This document shows, piece after piece, positions 16,169 through 26,330 of a DNA stretch of 64,000 nucleotides. A program made the position numbers and the translations under genes. Source of the DNA: CAVYXA01 sp963846775. GTDB taxonomy: Bacteria > Verrucomicrobiota > Verrucomicrobiia > Chthoniobacterales > UBA10450. Below the pieces are notes generated by a model that saw nothing but the letters and a program-made list of their open reading frames with translations, made no database searches and was not told where the DNA came from. Position 1 is the stretch's first letter. Each line of letters opens with the position of its first letter. The stretch lies in assembly GCA_963846775.1 (NCBI GenBank), contig CAWJXB010000006.1:1798001-1862000 (forward strand), read 5' to 3'.

Positions 16169-19100
16169 CTATCCAATCGCTGGCTGTGGCTCGGCTTCCT
16201 CGATCACGGGAGCGCCCACTGGCTCGCCTTTCTCGACGAGTTTGATCTCGCGATGCGCGCCGAAACCGGTTCCGGCCGGGATCAGGTGACCCATGATCAC
16301 GTTTTCCTTGAAGCCGCGCAGCTTATCGACTTTTCCGAGCGTGGCCGCTTCGGTCAGCACGCGCGTCGTGTCCTGGAACGACGCCGCCGAGATGAAGCTG
16401 TCAGTCTCGAGCGAGGCCTTGGTGATCCCTAACAAAACCGGCACGGCTTCCGCCGGCTTGCCGCCTTTCTCGACCACCTTCTTGTTTTCCTCCTCGAAAT
16501 CGAGCTTATCGACCTGATCACCCCAGAGCAATGAGGTGTCGCCCGGATCGGTGATCTTCACCTTGCGCAACATCTGGCGCACGATGATCTCGATGTGTTT
16601 GTCGTTAATCTCGACCCCTTGAAGGCGATAGACTTCCTGCACTTCGTTCACCAGATGCTCCTGCAAATCCTGTGGCCCACACACTTCCAGAATTTCGTGC
16701 GGCACAACCGGACCTTCGGTGAGCTGCTGGCCTTTCTTCACGAAGTCGCCCTTGAAGACGATCACGTGTTTCGTGAGCGAGATGAGATGTTCTTCCTCAG
16801 TCCCGGTTTCCGGGTCTTTCAAAATGAGCCGGCGTTTGCCGCGCGCGGTCCCGCCCATTTCCACCAGTCCGTCGATCTTGGCGATCTCGGCTGCATCTTT
16901 AGGGCGCCGCGCTTCGAACAACTCCGCCACACGCGGCAGACCACCAGTGATGTCCTTGGTCTTGGCCACCTTTCGCGGTGTCTTGGCCAGCAACGCGCCG
17001 GCGCGAACTTTCTGTCCTTCCTCGACAATGACGTGAGCGCCTGCGGGGATGGAATAGCTCGAGAGCACTTCCTTTTTGTCTCCGACGATAACGATCTGCG
17101 GATGCAAATCTTCCTTGTGCTCGATGATGACGGTGCCCATGAGACCGGTCGCTTCATCGACATCGCGCTTAATCGTGACGCCCGCGATCATGTCGCGGAA
17201 CTCGACCTTTCCGCTTTGCTCGGTCAGGATGGGCACGTTGTACGGGTCCCATTGCACGAACGTCTCGCCTTTCTTAACAGCAGTGCCGTCGCTCTTGGAA
17301 ATCATCGAACCGATCACGACGTTGTAACGCTCGAGCTCGCGTCCTTCCGCGTTGTGCACGCTAATCGAGCCATTCTTGTTCAGCACGATCCAACTGCCGT
17401 CGAGCGCCTGCACCGTACGCAAGTCGTTAAACCGCACCGTGCCGTCGTTCTTCGCCTTGATGATGGGCTGTTTAAACGTCTGGCTCGCCGTTCCGCCGAT
17501 GTGGAAGGTCCGCATGGTTAACTGCGTGCCGGGTTCGCCGATCGATTGCGCGGCGATGATCCCGACGGCCTCACCCAGCTTAACGAATTGGCCTGTGGCC
17601 AAATTCCGCCCATAACACATCGCACAGACGCCGCGGCCGCATTCACAGGTCAGGACCGAGCGAATCTTTAATTGCTCCACGCCGATGCGTTGCAAGTCCG
17701 CCGCGATTTTCTCGTCGATGTACTGGTTCGCTTTGACGATTTTCTTCTTCTTTTCCACTGGATCAGGAATCGTCTCGCAGCTGACGCGCCCAATGATGCG
17801 TTGGCCAAGATCGACCACTTCTTCGTCGCCCTCGTAAATCGAGCGAACAACGATACCGTTGACGGTGCCGCAATCCTCTTCGTTAATGATCACGTCCTGC
17901 GCCGCATCGACCAGTTTGCGCGTGAGGTAACCGGAGTCGGCAGTCTTGAGCGCCGTATCGGCCAAGCCTTTGCGCGCACCGTGGGTCGAAATGAAGTACT
18001 CGAGCACGCTCAAGCCTTCGCGGAAGTTCGACGTAATCGGGCGCTCGATGATTTCGCCGCTCGGTTTCGCCATCAACCCGCGCATACCGGCAAGCTGACG
18101 GACCTGCTGACGATTGCCGCGCGCGCCGGAATCGACCATCAAATAAACCGGGTTCAATTCCTTGCGCCCTTCGTTGTGTTCGAGGGTGCGGAACATGACG
18201 TTCGAAATCTCGTCCCCGGCATGGGTCCAGATGTCGATGATCTTGTTATAACGTTCGCCGTCGGTGATGATACCCTTGCGATACTGCTGCTCGACCAGCC
18301 GAATCTGTTTGTAAGCGTTCTCCAGTTCCGTCGCTTTCTCTTTTGGAATGATCATGTCGGAAATTCCAATCGAGATACCGGCTTTGGTCGCCGCGGTAAA
18401 GCCGAGCTCTTTTAGTTTATCTAACGTCGCAACCGTTTCGGACGGGCCGGCCAGTTGATAGCAACGCCAGATAATATCGCTGAGCTGTTTCTTGCCCGCC
18501 GCCTTGTTGAAGAATCCTAGCTGCTTCGGCCAAATCTGGTTGAAAATGACGCGGCCCGCCGTGGTTTCGAGCACCTTCGCTTCCGTATTTCCGAAAGGCG
18601 TCTTATGGCCAAGATCCGGGTTCTTGAACCGAATCCGATCGTGCGTGCGGACGGTGCCTTCCGCCATGGCAAATTCCACTTCGGTCGCGTCGGCAAAGAG
18701 CGGCAGATGCTGCCCGTCCTTCATCACTCCGCGCGGGTTTTGCGTCAGGTAATAGCAGCCGAGGGTAATGTCCTGGGAGGGAGTGGTAATGGGCTTCCCG
18801 CTCGAGGGCGAGAAGATATTGTTAGGCGCGAGCATCAACATCCGCGCCTCCAATTGCGCTTCGACCGAGAGCGGTACATGCACCGCCATTTGGTCGCCGT
18901 CGAAGTCCGCGTTGTACGCTGTGCAAACGAGCGGGTGAATTCGGATCGCCTCGCCTTCGATGAGTTGCGGTTCGAATGCCTGGATCGACAATCGGTGCAG
19001 CGTCGGCGCACGATTCAGCAGCACGGGGTGGCCCTTCGTCACTTCATCGAGAATGTCCCACACTTCCGGTGTCTGGCGCTCGATCATCTTCTTCGCGCTG

Positions 19101-20287
19101 CGAACGGTATGGACATAGCCGAGATCTTTCAATCGGCGAATGATGAACGGCTCGAACAACACCAGTGCCATCTTCTTGGGCAAACCGCATTGATGCAGTT
19201 TCAGCTCCGGCCCGATCACAATGACCGAGCGGCCTGAATAATCCACGCGTTTGCCCAGCAAATTCTGACGGAACCGCCCGCCTTTGCCCTTGAGCATGTC
19301 GCTCAGCGATTTGAGCGGTCGGTTTCCCGCGCCCGTCACCGCGCGGCCATGGCGCCCGTTATCAAACAGAGCATCGACCGCTTCTTGCAACATGCGTTTC
19401 TCATTCCGGATGATCACGTCCGGTGTTTTGAGCATGAGCAAATTCTTCAACCGATTGTTGCGGTTAATCACCCGACGATACAAATCGTTTAGATCCGATG
19501 TCGCAAATCGCCCGCCTTCCAGTGGAACGAGCGGACGCAAGTCCGGCGGGATCACCGGGAGCACATCAAGGATCATCCATTCCGGCCGGGTGTGCGAATG
19601 CTGGAAGCCTTGGACGAGCTTTAATCGTTTCGCCAATTTCTTGCGAATCTGTTTGCTCTTGGTAGCACCCATCGCTTTCTCGAGCTCTTTGTTAAGCTTG
19701 TTTAGATCGATCTCGCTCAAGAGCCGCTTGATGGCTTCCGCACCCATGCCGGCGACGAAATCTTCACCGTATTGTTCCTGCGCCTCGCGGTACTCGACTT
19801 CGTTAAGCAACTGCGCTTTTTGCAGCGGCGTCTTTCCCGGATCGATGACAATGTAATCCTCGTAATAGATCAGGCGCTCGAGCTGTCGCACCGTCATGTC
19901 GATCATCAACCCAATCCGCGACGGCATGCATTTGTAGAACCAAATATGCGAGACCGGAACAGCCAGTTCGATGTGACCCATCCGCTCGCGACGCACCCGG
20001 GCCAGCGTCACTTCGACGCCGCAACGATCGCAAATCACGCCCTTGTGCTTGATCCGCTTGTATTTTCCGCACGAACATTCCCAGTCCCGTGTTGGACCGA
20101 AAATGCGTTCGCAGAATAGGCCGCCCTTCTCTGGCTTAAACGTCCGGTAGTTGATCGTCTCCGGATTTTTCACTTCGCCCTTGCTCCACGACCGCATCGT
20201 GTCGCTCGACGCAACGCCGATCGCCACTTGATCAAAACCCACGGGCCGTTCTTCGCCCACTAACTCGCGCCAGGAATGTTCGTTCAT
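16169..20287 (-). CDS. rpoC: DNA-directed RNA polymerase subunit beta-prime
   Basis: 1372 residues, normal for a full-length beta-prime without a large lineage insert. Seen: the N-terminal zinc site CSCGKYK...CDRCGVE (about 70-88), the catalytic NADFDGDQMAVH with three aspartates binding magnesium, the trigger-loop region GEPGTQLTMRTFHIGG and the second zinc cluster CECGRGVCAMCYGR. It forms the active centre with beta. It is the last large gene of the rplA-rplJ-rplL-rpoB-rpoC run and lies 73 bp after rpoB. Many long open frames on the opposite strand are antisense shadows. Confidence 0.99.
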   Translation of the reverse strand: MNEHSWRELVGEERPVGFDQVAIGVASSDTMRSWSKGEVKNPETINYRTFKPEKGGLFCERIFGPTRDWECSCGKYKRIKHKGVICDRCGVEVTLARVRRERMGHIELAVPVSHIWFYKCMPSRIGLMIDMTVRQLERLIYYEDYIVIDPGKTPLQKAQLLNEVEYREAQEQYGEDFVAGMGAEAIKRLLSEIDLNKLNKELEKAMGATKSKQIRKKLAKRLKLVQGFQHSHTRPEWMILDVLPVIPPDLRPLVPLEGGRFATSDLNDLYRRVINRNNRLKNLLMLKTPDVIIRNEKRMLQEAVDALFDNGRHGRAVTGAGNRPLKSLSDMLKGKGGRFRQNLLGKRVDYSGRSVIVIGPELKLHQCGLPKKMALVLFEPFIIRRLKDLGYVHTVRSAKKMIERQTPEVWDILDEVTKGHPVLLNRAPTLHRLSIQAFEPQLIEGEAIRIHPLVCTAYNADFDGDQMAVHVPLSVEAQLEARMLMLAPNNIFSPSSGKPITTPSQDITLGCYYLTQNPRGVMKDGQHLPLFADATEVEFAMAEGTVRTHDRIRFKNPDLGHKTPFGNTEAKVLETTAGRVIFNQIWPKQLGFFNKAAGKKQLSDIIWRCYQLAGPSETVATLDKLKELGFTAATKAGISIGISDMIIPKEKATELENAYKQIRLVEQQYRKGIITDGERYNKIIDIWTHAGDEISNVMFRTLEHNEGRKELNPVYLMVDSGARGNRQQVRQLAGMRGLMAKPSGEIIERPITSNFREGLSVLEYFISTHGARKGLADTALKTADSGYLTRKLVDAAQDVIINEEDCGTVNGIVVRSIYEGDEEVVDLGQRIIGRVSCETIPDPVEKKKKIVKANQYIDEKIAADLQRIGVEQLKIRSVLTCECGRGVCAMCYGRNLATGQFVKLGEAVGIIAAQSIGEPGTQLTMRTFHIGGTASQTFKQPIIKAKNDGTVRFNDLRTVQALDGSWIVLNKNGSISVHNAEGRELERYNVVIGSMISKSDGTAVKKGETFVQWDPYNVPILTEQSGKVEFRDMIAGVTIKRDVDEATGLMGTVIIEHKEDLHPQIVIVGDKKEVLSSYSIPAGAHVIVEEGQKVRAGALLAKTPRKVAKTKDITGGLPRVAELFEARRPKDAAEIAKIDGLVEMGGTARGKRRLILKDPETGTEEEHLISLTKHVIVFKGDFVKKGQQLTEGPVVPHEILEVCGPQDLQEHLVNEVQEVYRLQGVEINDKHIEIIVRQMLRKVKITDPGDTSLLWGDQVDKLDFEEENKKVVEKGGKPAEAVPVLLGITKASLETDSFISAASFQDTTRVLTEAATLGKVDKLRGFKENVIMGHLIPAGTGFGAHREIKLVEKGEPVGAPVIEEAEPQPAIG

Positions 20288-20320
20288 GATTTTTCTTCGG
20301 TTCTCATTGCTGGCCCGCGC

Positions 20321-20338
20321 AGTCCCACATTTGTGGGA
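20321..20338. repeat. Short palindrome between rpoB and rpoC
   Basis: GTCCCACA-TT-TGTGGGAC, two perfect 8-base arms, in the 73-bp rpoB-rpoC gap. It may form a small hairpin in the operon mRNA (processing or translational pausing); there is no T-run, so it is not a classic terminator. Confidence 0.6.
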
Positions 20339-20360
20339 CGAATGCAGGCCGATTCAAAAA

Positions 20361-23300
20361 TTAAGTCACGTTTTCCAGGAAACTGCTCGGCGCTTGCGCC
20401 CCGACTTTGACGTCGAGCCCAAGGCTTTGCATTTCCTTGATCAACACGTTGAAAGATTCCGGTGTCCCCGCTTCGAGCGAGTTGTCGCCCTTGACGATGG
20501 ACTCGTAGATACGGGTACGTCCCTGCACGTCGTCCGATTTTACCGTGAGCAACTCCTGCAACGTGTAAGCCGCACCATACGCTTCGAGCGCCCAGACTTC
20601 CATCTCGCCGAACCGCTGACCGCCGTATTGTGCCTTGCCGCCTAATGGTTGCTGCGTAACCAGTGAGTACGGCCCGACCGCGCGCGCGTGAATCTTGTCC
20701 GCCACCAGGTGCCCGAGCTTCATCATATAGATGTAGCCAACCACGACTTCCTGATCGAACGGATCGCCGGTGCGGCCATCAAACAAATGCGCCTTGCCCG
20801 TTTCCTGAACCCAACCGAAACCCTCCTGCTTCTTCGCTTCTTTGAGATACTCTCGGATTTTTTCTTCCTTGATCCCGTCGAACACCGGCGTGGCGACTTT
20901 GAATCCGAGCGCCTTGGCCGCCACACCCAGATGCGTCTCGAGCACCTGGCCGACGTTCATACGGCTGGGCACACCTAACGGATTTAAAACGATCTCAACC
21001 GGCGTCCCGTCCGCCAAAAACGGCATGTCTTCTTCCGGTACGATCCGAGCCACGACGCCTTTGTTTCCGTGGCGTCCGGCCATTTTGTCGCCCACACTCA
21101 GTTTGCGTTTGCTGGCAATATAAACTTTGACCTGCTTGATGATGCCAGGATCGATATCGTCGCCGCTTTCGACCCGATCCATCGCGCGTTCGCGCTCCAG
21201 TTCCAGCTCGGCAAACTTGTGCTCGTACGAGCCGATGATCTCGCGAATCTTATTCCGGATCGGGCTCGGATCGATCTCGATATGGTCATAAACGTTGGCC
21301 AGTTTTCGCAACAGCGTCTTGGTGATCTTGCGATTGGCTGGGATGATGATCTCGCCCGTCTCGGCGTTCACCACATCGAGCGGAATCTTTTCGCCTAACA
21401 AAATATTGGAGAGCGCGTCCGTGAGTTGCTCGGTCAGCTCTTCCATTTTCTTCTTGTGTTCCTCGGTAATTTGCTTGAGCTGACGCTTCGTCTCCGCCGG
21501 CGTCAATTTCTCGCGCTGGACTTCGCGGCGCGATGAAACTTTGACATCCATTACGATGCCGTACGTCCCCGATGGGACCGTCAACGATGTGTCCTTTACG
21601 TCTGCGGCTTTTTCACCGAAGATGGCACGCAATAACCGCTCTTCTGGTGCGAGCTCGGTCTCACTCTTTGGCGTAATTTTCCCGACGAGAATGTCGCCCG
21701 GCTTCACTTCCGCGCCGACACGCACTACCCCGTCCGGTCCGAGATTGCGCAAAGCTTCTTCGCTCACATTCGGAATGTCGCGCGTGATTTCTTCCGGCCC
21801 GAGCTTGGTATCGCGGGCGCCAATTTCGAACTCGTCGATGTGGATCGACGTGTAAATGTCTTCCTTGACCACCTTCTCCGAGATCATGATGGCATCCTCG
21901 AAGTTGTATCCGTTCCACGGCATGAATGCGACCAGCACGTTGCGACCGAGCGCGAGCTCGCCATGTTCGGTGTTCGGGCCGTCGGCGATGACCTGGCCCT
22001 TCTTCACGTGCTGGCCTTTGTGCACGATCGGTTTCTGATTGATGCAGGTTCCCGCATTCGAGCGCATAAACTTGCGCAGCTCGTAAACATGAATGCCTTT
22101 ATCCGGATTGGTCTCGAGCTTCCGTTTTCCTTCGGGCATGTCGCCGTCTTTCGTCACCACGATTTGGTCCGCCGTGACCGACGCAACCTTGCCGCTCTCT
22201 ACCGAAAGCACGACCGCATGCGAATCGCGCGCCACTTTCGCTTCCAAACCCGTGCCGACGAACGGCGCCTCGGAGACAATCAACGGCACACCCTGGCGTT
22301 GCATGTTCGATCCCATCAACGCGCGGTTCGCGTCGTCGTGTTCGAGAAACGGCACTAATCCCGCTGCCACGGAAACGAGCTGCTTCGGCGACACGTCCAT
22401 GTAATGCACCTTCGACGGCTCGACTTCCAAAAAGTCGCCGCGATAGCGCACCGAAACTTTTTCGCCGGTGAAATGCCCGCGCCCGTCGATCGGCGCGTTG
22501 GCCTGGGCGACGAGATAGTTTTCCTCCCGATCGCCGGTCAGATAATCGATCTCATCGGTCACGCGGCCATTGTGCACTTTGCGATAGGGCGTTTCGATGA
22601 ATCCAAATTCGTTAATCCGGGCAAATGTGCTCATCGAGCTGATCAGACCGATGTTCGGACCTTCTGGCGTCTCAATCGGACAAATCCGGCCATAATGCGA
22701 CGGGTGAACGTCCCGCACTTCGAATCCAGCGCGATCGCGTGAGAGACCTCCCGGCCCCAGCGCGGAGAGACGCCGTTTGTGCGTCAATTCCGCTAACGGA
22801 TTGGTCTGATCCATAAATTGCGAGAGCTGCGAACGCCCGAAGAAATCGCGGATAACCGCGCTTAGCGCTTTCGGATTGATCAGCTTTTGCGGCGTCATTC
22901 CATCGACATTGATGTCGAACAACGTCATCCGCTCTTTGACCAGGCGCTCCGTCCGCGCGAGACCGACTCGGCATTGATTCGCCAACAACTCGCCAACTGT
23001 CCGCACACGCCGGCTCCCGAGATGATCGATGTCGTCCAGCGTGCCTTCGCCCCGGCGCAGAGCGATGAGATATTTGATCGCCGCGATGAAGTCCTTGTCG
23101 GTCAAAATCCGCTCACCCAGATCGACATTGATCCCGAGCTTCTGGTTGATCTTATAGCGGCCAACCCGTCCGAGATCGTATTTCTTTGCATCAAAAAAGA
23201 GCCTCTTCAGCAAAGCGCGAGCATTGGCCACGGTCGGTGGATCGCCCGGACGCAGACGCCGGTAAATATCTTTCAGCGCTTCCTCCTGATCGTGGGCCGG

Positions 23301-24170
23301 ATCTTTCCGGAGCGCTTTCACTACGGTATCGTCATTCGAGATGTCGATGACTTTTACTTCCTTGATCTTGAGCGCCATGATCTGACGGACCGCCGCCAGT
23401 GTGAGCGGTTCAAACGCGCGCGCGACCGTCACTTCGCCGTCGCGCACTTCTTCCGTCAGCACTTTGGTCGCGAGCTCTTCTTCATCAAGTTTCTCGCTCA
23501 ACTTCAGCGTCTCGATGTTATAGAAAAGCTTGATGACTTCTTCGTCCGAGCCATAACCGAGGGCGCGCAGGAATGTGGTCGCGAGAAATTTCCGGCGCCG
23601 CTTCCGGCGATCGAGATAAATGTAAAGCAGATCAGCGGTATCGAATTGCACCTCAATCCACGAACCGCGGTCCGGAATGATCCGGAAACTGTAAAGCACC
23701 TTGCCGTTGACGTGCACGGTCGATTCAAACGCGATGCCCGGGGAGCGATGCAACTGGCTCACCACGACGCGCTCGGCGCCATTGATCACGAACGTCCCCT
23801 GCTCCGTCATCAGCGGGATTTCGCCCATGTAAACTTTTTCCTCCTTCGTCCCCTTCTCCTCGCGTAATTGGAATGTCACGTGCAGCGGAGCGCTGTAGGT
23901 CTGGCCTTCGCGCTGCGCTTCCAGTGCGCTCAGTTTCGGCTCGCCGATCTCGTAATGGCTGAAATCGAGCACGGCTTTCTCGTCGTAGCTCTCGATTGGG
24001 AAAACTTCCTTGAACACCGCCTGCAATCCTTGGTTCTTCCGCTTGGCCGGCGGCACGTCCTTCTGGAGAAAATCGACGTAGGAATTGAGCTGAACTTCGA
24101 TAAGATTCGGCGGCTCAATGGCTTCTTTGATGGTTCCGAAGTGAATGCGATCCGAATTACGTTCCGGCAT
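20361..24170 (-). CDS. rpoB: DNA-directed RNA polymerase subunit beta
   Basis: 1269 residues from the ATG at 24170 (an in-frame TTG two codons earlier is less likely). The rifampicin-pocket region reads QLSQFMDQTNPL then THKRRLSALGPGG, i.e. the residues usually changed in resistant strains are all wild type, so rifampicin sensitivity at the target is predicted. Also seen: HYGRICPIETPEGPNIGLI, GYNFEDAI, KMAGRHGNKGV and the C-terminal YGGQRFGEMEVWALEAYGAA. It is preceded by a 316-bp leader with a strong hairpin and followed by rpoC. Confidence 0.99.
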   Translation of the reverse strand: MPERNSDRIHFGTIKEAIEPPNLIEVQLNSYVDFLQKDVPPAKRKNQGLQAVFKEVFPIESYDEKAVLDFSHYEIGEPKLSALEAQREGQTYSAPLHVTFQLREEKGTKEEKVYMGEIPLMTEQGTFVINGAERVVVSQLHRSPGIAFESTVHVNGKVLYSFRIIPDRGSWIEVQFDTADLLYIYLDRRKRRRKFLATTFLRALGYGSDEEVIKLFYNIETLKLSEKLDEEELATKVLTEEVRDGEVTVARAFEPLTLAAVRQIMALKIKEVKVIDISNDDTVVKALRKDPAHDQEEALKDIYRRLRPGDPPTVANARALLKRLFFDAKKYDLGRVGRYKINQKLGINVDLGERILTDKDFIAAIKYLIALRRGEGTLDDIDHLGSRRVRTVGELLANQCRVGLARTERLVKERMTLFDINVDGMTPQKLINPKALSAVIRDFFGRSQLSQFMDQTNPLAELTHKRRLSALGPGGLSRDRAGFEVRDVHPSHYGRICPIETPEGPNIGLISSMSTFARINEFGFIETPYRKVHNGRVTDEIDYLTGDREENYLVAQANAPIDGRGHFTGEKVSVRYRGDFLEVEPSKVHYMDVSPKQLVSVAAGLVPFLEHDDANRALMGSNMQRQGVPLIVSEAPFVGTGLEAKVARDSHAVVLSVESGKVASVTADQIVVTKDGDMPEGKRKLETNPDKGIHVYELRKFMRSNAGTCINQKPIVHKGQHVKKGQVIADGPNTEHGELALGRNVLVAFMPWNGYNFEDAIMISEKVVKEDIYTSIHIDEFEIGARDTKLGPEEITRDIPNVSEEALRNLGPDGVVRVGAEVKPGDILVGKITPKSETELAPEERLLRAIFGEKAADVKDTSLTVPSGTYGIVMDVKVSSRREVQREKLTPAETKRQLKQITEEHKKKMEELTEQLTDALSNILLGEKIPLDVVNAETGEIIIPANRKITKTLLRKLANVYDHIEIDPSPIRNKIREIIGSYEHKFAELELERERAMDRVESGDDIDPGIIKQVKVYIASKRKLSVGDKMAGRHGNKGVVARIVPEEDMPFLADGTPVEIVLNPLGVPSRMNVGQVLETHLGVAAKALGFKVATPVFDGIKEEKIREYLKEAKKQEGFGWVQETGKAHLFDGRTGDPFDQEVVVGYIYMMKLGHLVADKIHARAVGPYSLVTQQPLGGKAQYGGQRFGEMEVWALEAYGAAYTLQELLTVKSDDVQGRTRIYESIVKGDNSLEAGTPESFNVLIKEMQSLGLDVKVGAQAPSSFLENVT

Positions 24171-24486
24171 AATCAATCAACAGGATGTTTAAAGACGCCA
24201 CAGCCACGTTAAGTAGCGACCGGAGCGCCCAGTGGTTTAGGGGGATTATTTTACGGGCGAGCGAAGGACGTAAAAATGGCAGCAAAACAGCAGGTTGTCA
24301 AATCAACTCCTGCTGTTTTGTTGCCACTTCTTTTTTCTGCCCCTCGGACGCCGGGTTAAAAATACCTTTAACAGAGTGCGATGATAGACAGAAAAATCCG
24401 CCGCGCAACCAAAAATTTGCAGTCGCCCCGCTCTGTCGGGGCGTCTGTTGGAATCTTACGGCCACAGAGCGCCGTGGCTATGGCCG
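24171..24486 (-). promoter_or_regulatory. rplL-rpoB intergenic leader with repeat
   Basis: A 316-bp untranslated stretch. From the rplL side it holds a GC-rich hairpin repeat (CGCCCCGCTCTGTCGGGGCG at 24424-24443 and a second stem in ACGGCCACAGAGCGCCGTGGC near 24458-24476), then the strong hairpin listed separately, and about 100 bp before rpoB. In E. coli this interval holds a partial terminator and a processing site that set the L7/L12-to-polymerase ratio; a like role is inferred. Confidence 0.5.
24271..24325 (-). terminator. Strong hairpin with T5 between rplL and rpoB (attenuator)
   Basis: In the direction of transcription: GGCAACAAAACAGCAGG, a 14-base loop, CCTGCTGTTTTGCTGCC, then ATTTTTAC. 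The stem is 17 bp with one mismatch. On the other strand the stem is followed by CTTCTTTTTT. Because rpoB must be transcribed, it probably terminates only part of the transcripts. Confidence 0.7.
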
Positions 24487-24879
24487 TTATTTAATCTCCA
24501 CCTTCGCCCCGGCCGCTTCGATCTTTTTCTTGATCTCGTCGGCCTCGGCTTTGGTCACGCCTTCCTTGACTGGCTTGGGCGCGCTTTCGACCAATGCTTT
24601 GGCTTCGGCCAGTCCAAGCCCCTGCACTGCGGCACGCACTTCTTTAATCACACCGATCTTGTTCGCGCCGGTCTCTTTCAGGATTACGTCGAATGTAGTT
24701 TTTTCTTCAGCCGCCGGCGCCGCTGCTCCGCCTGGCGCGCCCGCCGCTGGGCCAGCCGCGACCGCTACCGGCGCCGCCGCGCTCACGCCCCATTTTTCTT
24801 CGAGTTGCTTGACCAATCCAGCAATCTCCAGCACGGACATCGCGCTGAGTTGCTCCACCAATTTATCTGTATCTGCCAT
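24487..24879 (-). CDS. rplL: Ribosomal protein L7/L12 (bL12)
   Basis: 130 residues. Seen: the N-terminal dimerisation segment (LVEQLSAMSVLEIAGLVKQLEEKWGV), an alanine/glycine/proline-rich hinge (about 38-62) and the C-terminal domain with KTTFDVILKETGANKIGVIKEVR and GLGLAEAKALVESAPKPVKEG, which binds translation factors. The ATG at 24879 is chosen over an upstream in-frame codon because GGAGG lies eight bases before it. It lies 114 bp after rplJ. The L10-(L12)n stalk is encoded here complete. Confidence 0.98.
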   Translation of the reverse strand: MADTDKLVEQLSAMSVLEIAGLVKQLEEKWGVSAAAPVAVAAGPAAGAPGGAAAPAAEEKTTFDVILKETGANKIGVIKEVRAAVQGLGLAEAKALVESAPKPVKEGVTKAEADEIKKKIEAAGAKVEIK

Positions 24880-24993
24880 TTTAGTTTCCTCCAATTGCCG
24901 CCTCCGAAAGCATTCGAAGAATTAAAGCCGATAGCCATCGGCTCGGTCAGTTTTCGTTTTGTTCATCGTCCCGCAATCGCAGGGCGAAATCTC

Positions 24994-25527
24994 TTATGCC
25001 GCCGCTTCTGCGGGCGGGCCCTCCTTTTCCGCTTTAGCTTTCAGCAAGCGCGCCAAGGCCGCGGCCGGCTCGTTCAACACCCGCACCAGGCGAGTCGCGG
25101 GCGCGAGCAAGAGGCCGAGCAATTGCGCCTGCAAAACTTCGCGTGCTGGCAGCTCGGCGATTTGTTCCAGGTCGGCGGCCGAGAGCAACGCGCGATCGAC
25201 CATACCGATCTTGAGCGCGGCAATCTTAAATTCCGTCGCAAATCTCTTCAGCACCTTCGCCACCGGCGCGAGATCTTTCTCGCCCGTGACTACTGCCGTT
25301 TGCCCAACCAGCTTATCGCTCACATCGGCGAAACCGGAATCGGTCATCGCCCGTTTTAGAAAACTGTTCTTCACTACGTGCACTTCCGCGCCGGCCGGAG
25401 CGAGACGATTCCGCAGCTCGCTGAAATCGCCGACCTTCATCCGCTGATAATCGGCCACGAGCACAAACGGCGAATGCTTCAGTTTCTCCGAAAGCTCCGA
25501 AACGATGCTGGCTTTTTCTGGTCGCAT
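24994..25527 (-). CDS. rplJ: Ribosomal protein L10 (uL10)
   Basis: 177 residues. The stalk base that binds 23S rRNA and anchors L7/L12 dimers. Seen: KASIVSELSEKLKHSPFVLVADYQRMKV at the N-terminus, LRNRLAPAGAEVHVVKNSFLKRA, and a C-terminal L12-binding helix that ends in an alanine/lysine-rich tail. It starts 41 bp after rplA, too short a gap for a large L10 autoregulatory leader, so feedback control of rplJL is not obvious here. Confidence 0.97.
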   Translation of the reverse strand: MRPEKASIVSELSEKLKHSPFVLVADYQRMKVGDFSELRNRLAPAGAEVHVVKNSFLKRAMTDSGFADVSDKLVGQTAVVTGEKDLAPVAKVLKRFATEFKIAALKIGMVDRALLSAADLEQIAELPAREVLQAQLLGLLLAPATRLVRVLNEPAAALARLLKAKAEKEGPPAEAAA

Positions 25528-25568
25528 ATTGTCGATGTAATCTTGTCGATCTTCCCTCGCGCTCCTCG

Positions 25569-26276
25569 TTAAGCTGATGCGCCCAAATACGGTGCAGGAT
25601 CGACATGCACGCCGGGCGACATTGTCGCACTAATCGTGACAGTTTCAAGATAACGTCCCTTTGCCGTCGCCGGACGCGCCCGCACCACCGCTTCGATCAC
25701 CGCTTTCCCGTTTTCCACGAGCGCGTTTTCTTCAAACGAAAATTTCCCGACCGGCACCGCGACGTTGCCATTTTTGTCGAGCTTAAATTCCACCCGGCCC
25801 GCTTTCACTTCCCGGACCGCTTTGGCCGTGTCCTCCGTGACTGTTCCCGTTCTCGGGTTCGGCATCAGTCCACGCGGTCCGAGCACTTTTCCGAGCTTCC
25901 GCACTTCAGCCATCGCCGCCGGCGTAGCAATCGCCACATCAAAATCGGAAAACCCGTCCTGACATTTTTGAATCAAATCCTTAAACCCGACATATTCCGC
26001 GCCTGCATCTTTCGCGTCCTGCGCGGCCCTGCCCTCACCAAACACGAGCACGCGGACCTGCTTTCCGCTGCCATGCGGCAACGCGCACGTCCCGCGCACC
26101 ATCTGATCGGATTGTTTGGGATCGACACTGAGCCGAAACGCCACCGTCACTGTTTGATCGAACTTGGTCGCCGGAAATTTCTTCAGCGTCGCCACGGCGT
26201 CGTTAAGCGGATAAGTTTTGGAGCGGTCCACCAGCTGGGCGGCCGCACGATAACGTTTCGATCGATTCTGTGACAT
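25569..26276 (-). CDS. rplA: Ribosomal protein L1 (uL1)
   Basis: 235 residues, standard length. Seen: RSKRYRAAAQLVDRSKTYPLNDAVATLKK, DQTVTVAFRLSVDPKQSDQMVRGT, the conserved LGPRGLMPNPRTGTVT and the C-terminal YLETVTISATMSPGVHVDP. It binds 23S rRNA at the exit-site stalk. It is the first gene of the run here: the usual upstream rplK (and nusG, secE) is replaced by a 237-bp gap and a divergent secreted-protein gene. A promoter-like sequence is visible about 60 bp upstream. Confidence 0.98.
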   Translation of the reverse strand: MSQNRSKRYRAAAQLVDRSKTYPLNDAVATLKKFPATKFDQTVTVAFRLSVDPKQSDQMVRGTCALPHGSGKQVRVLVFGEGRAAQDAKDAGAEYVGFKDLIQKCQDGFSDFDVAIATPAAMAEVRKLGKVLGPRGLMPNPRTGTVTEDTAKAVREVKAGRVEFKLDKNGNVAVPVGKFSFEENALVENGKAVIEAVVRARPATAKGRYLETVTISATMSPGVHVDPAPYLGASA

Positions 26277-26330
26277 ATGATGAGCAGTTCAAACGAGCTG
26301 ACGCTCTCCTGCGTTAAGATCGGGACGCGC

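Noticed and set aside
16595..23867. Several long open frames on the plus strand across rpoC and rpoB (for example 16595-17521 and 22887-23867)
   Set aside because: Antisense to two essential, fully conserved genes; composition is the mirror of those genes and no ribosome sites or motifs are seen.
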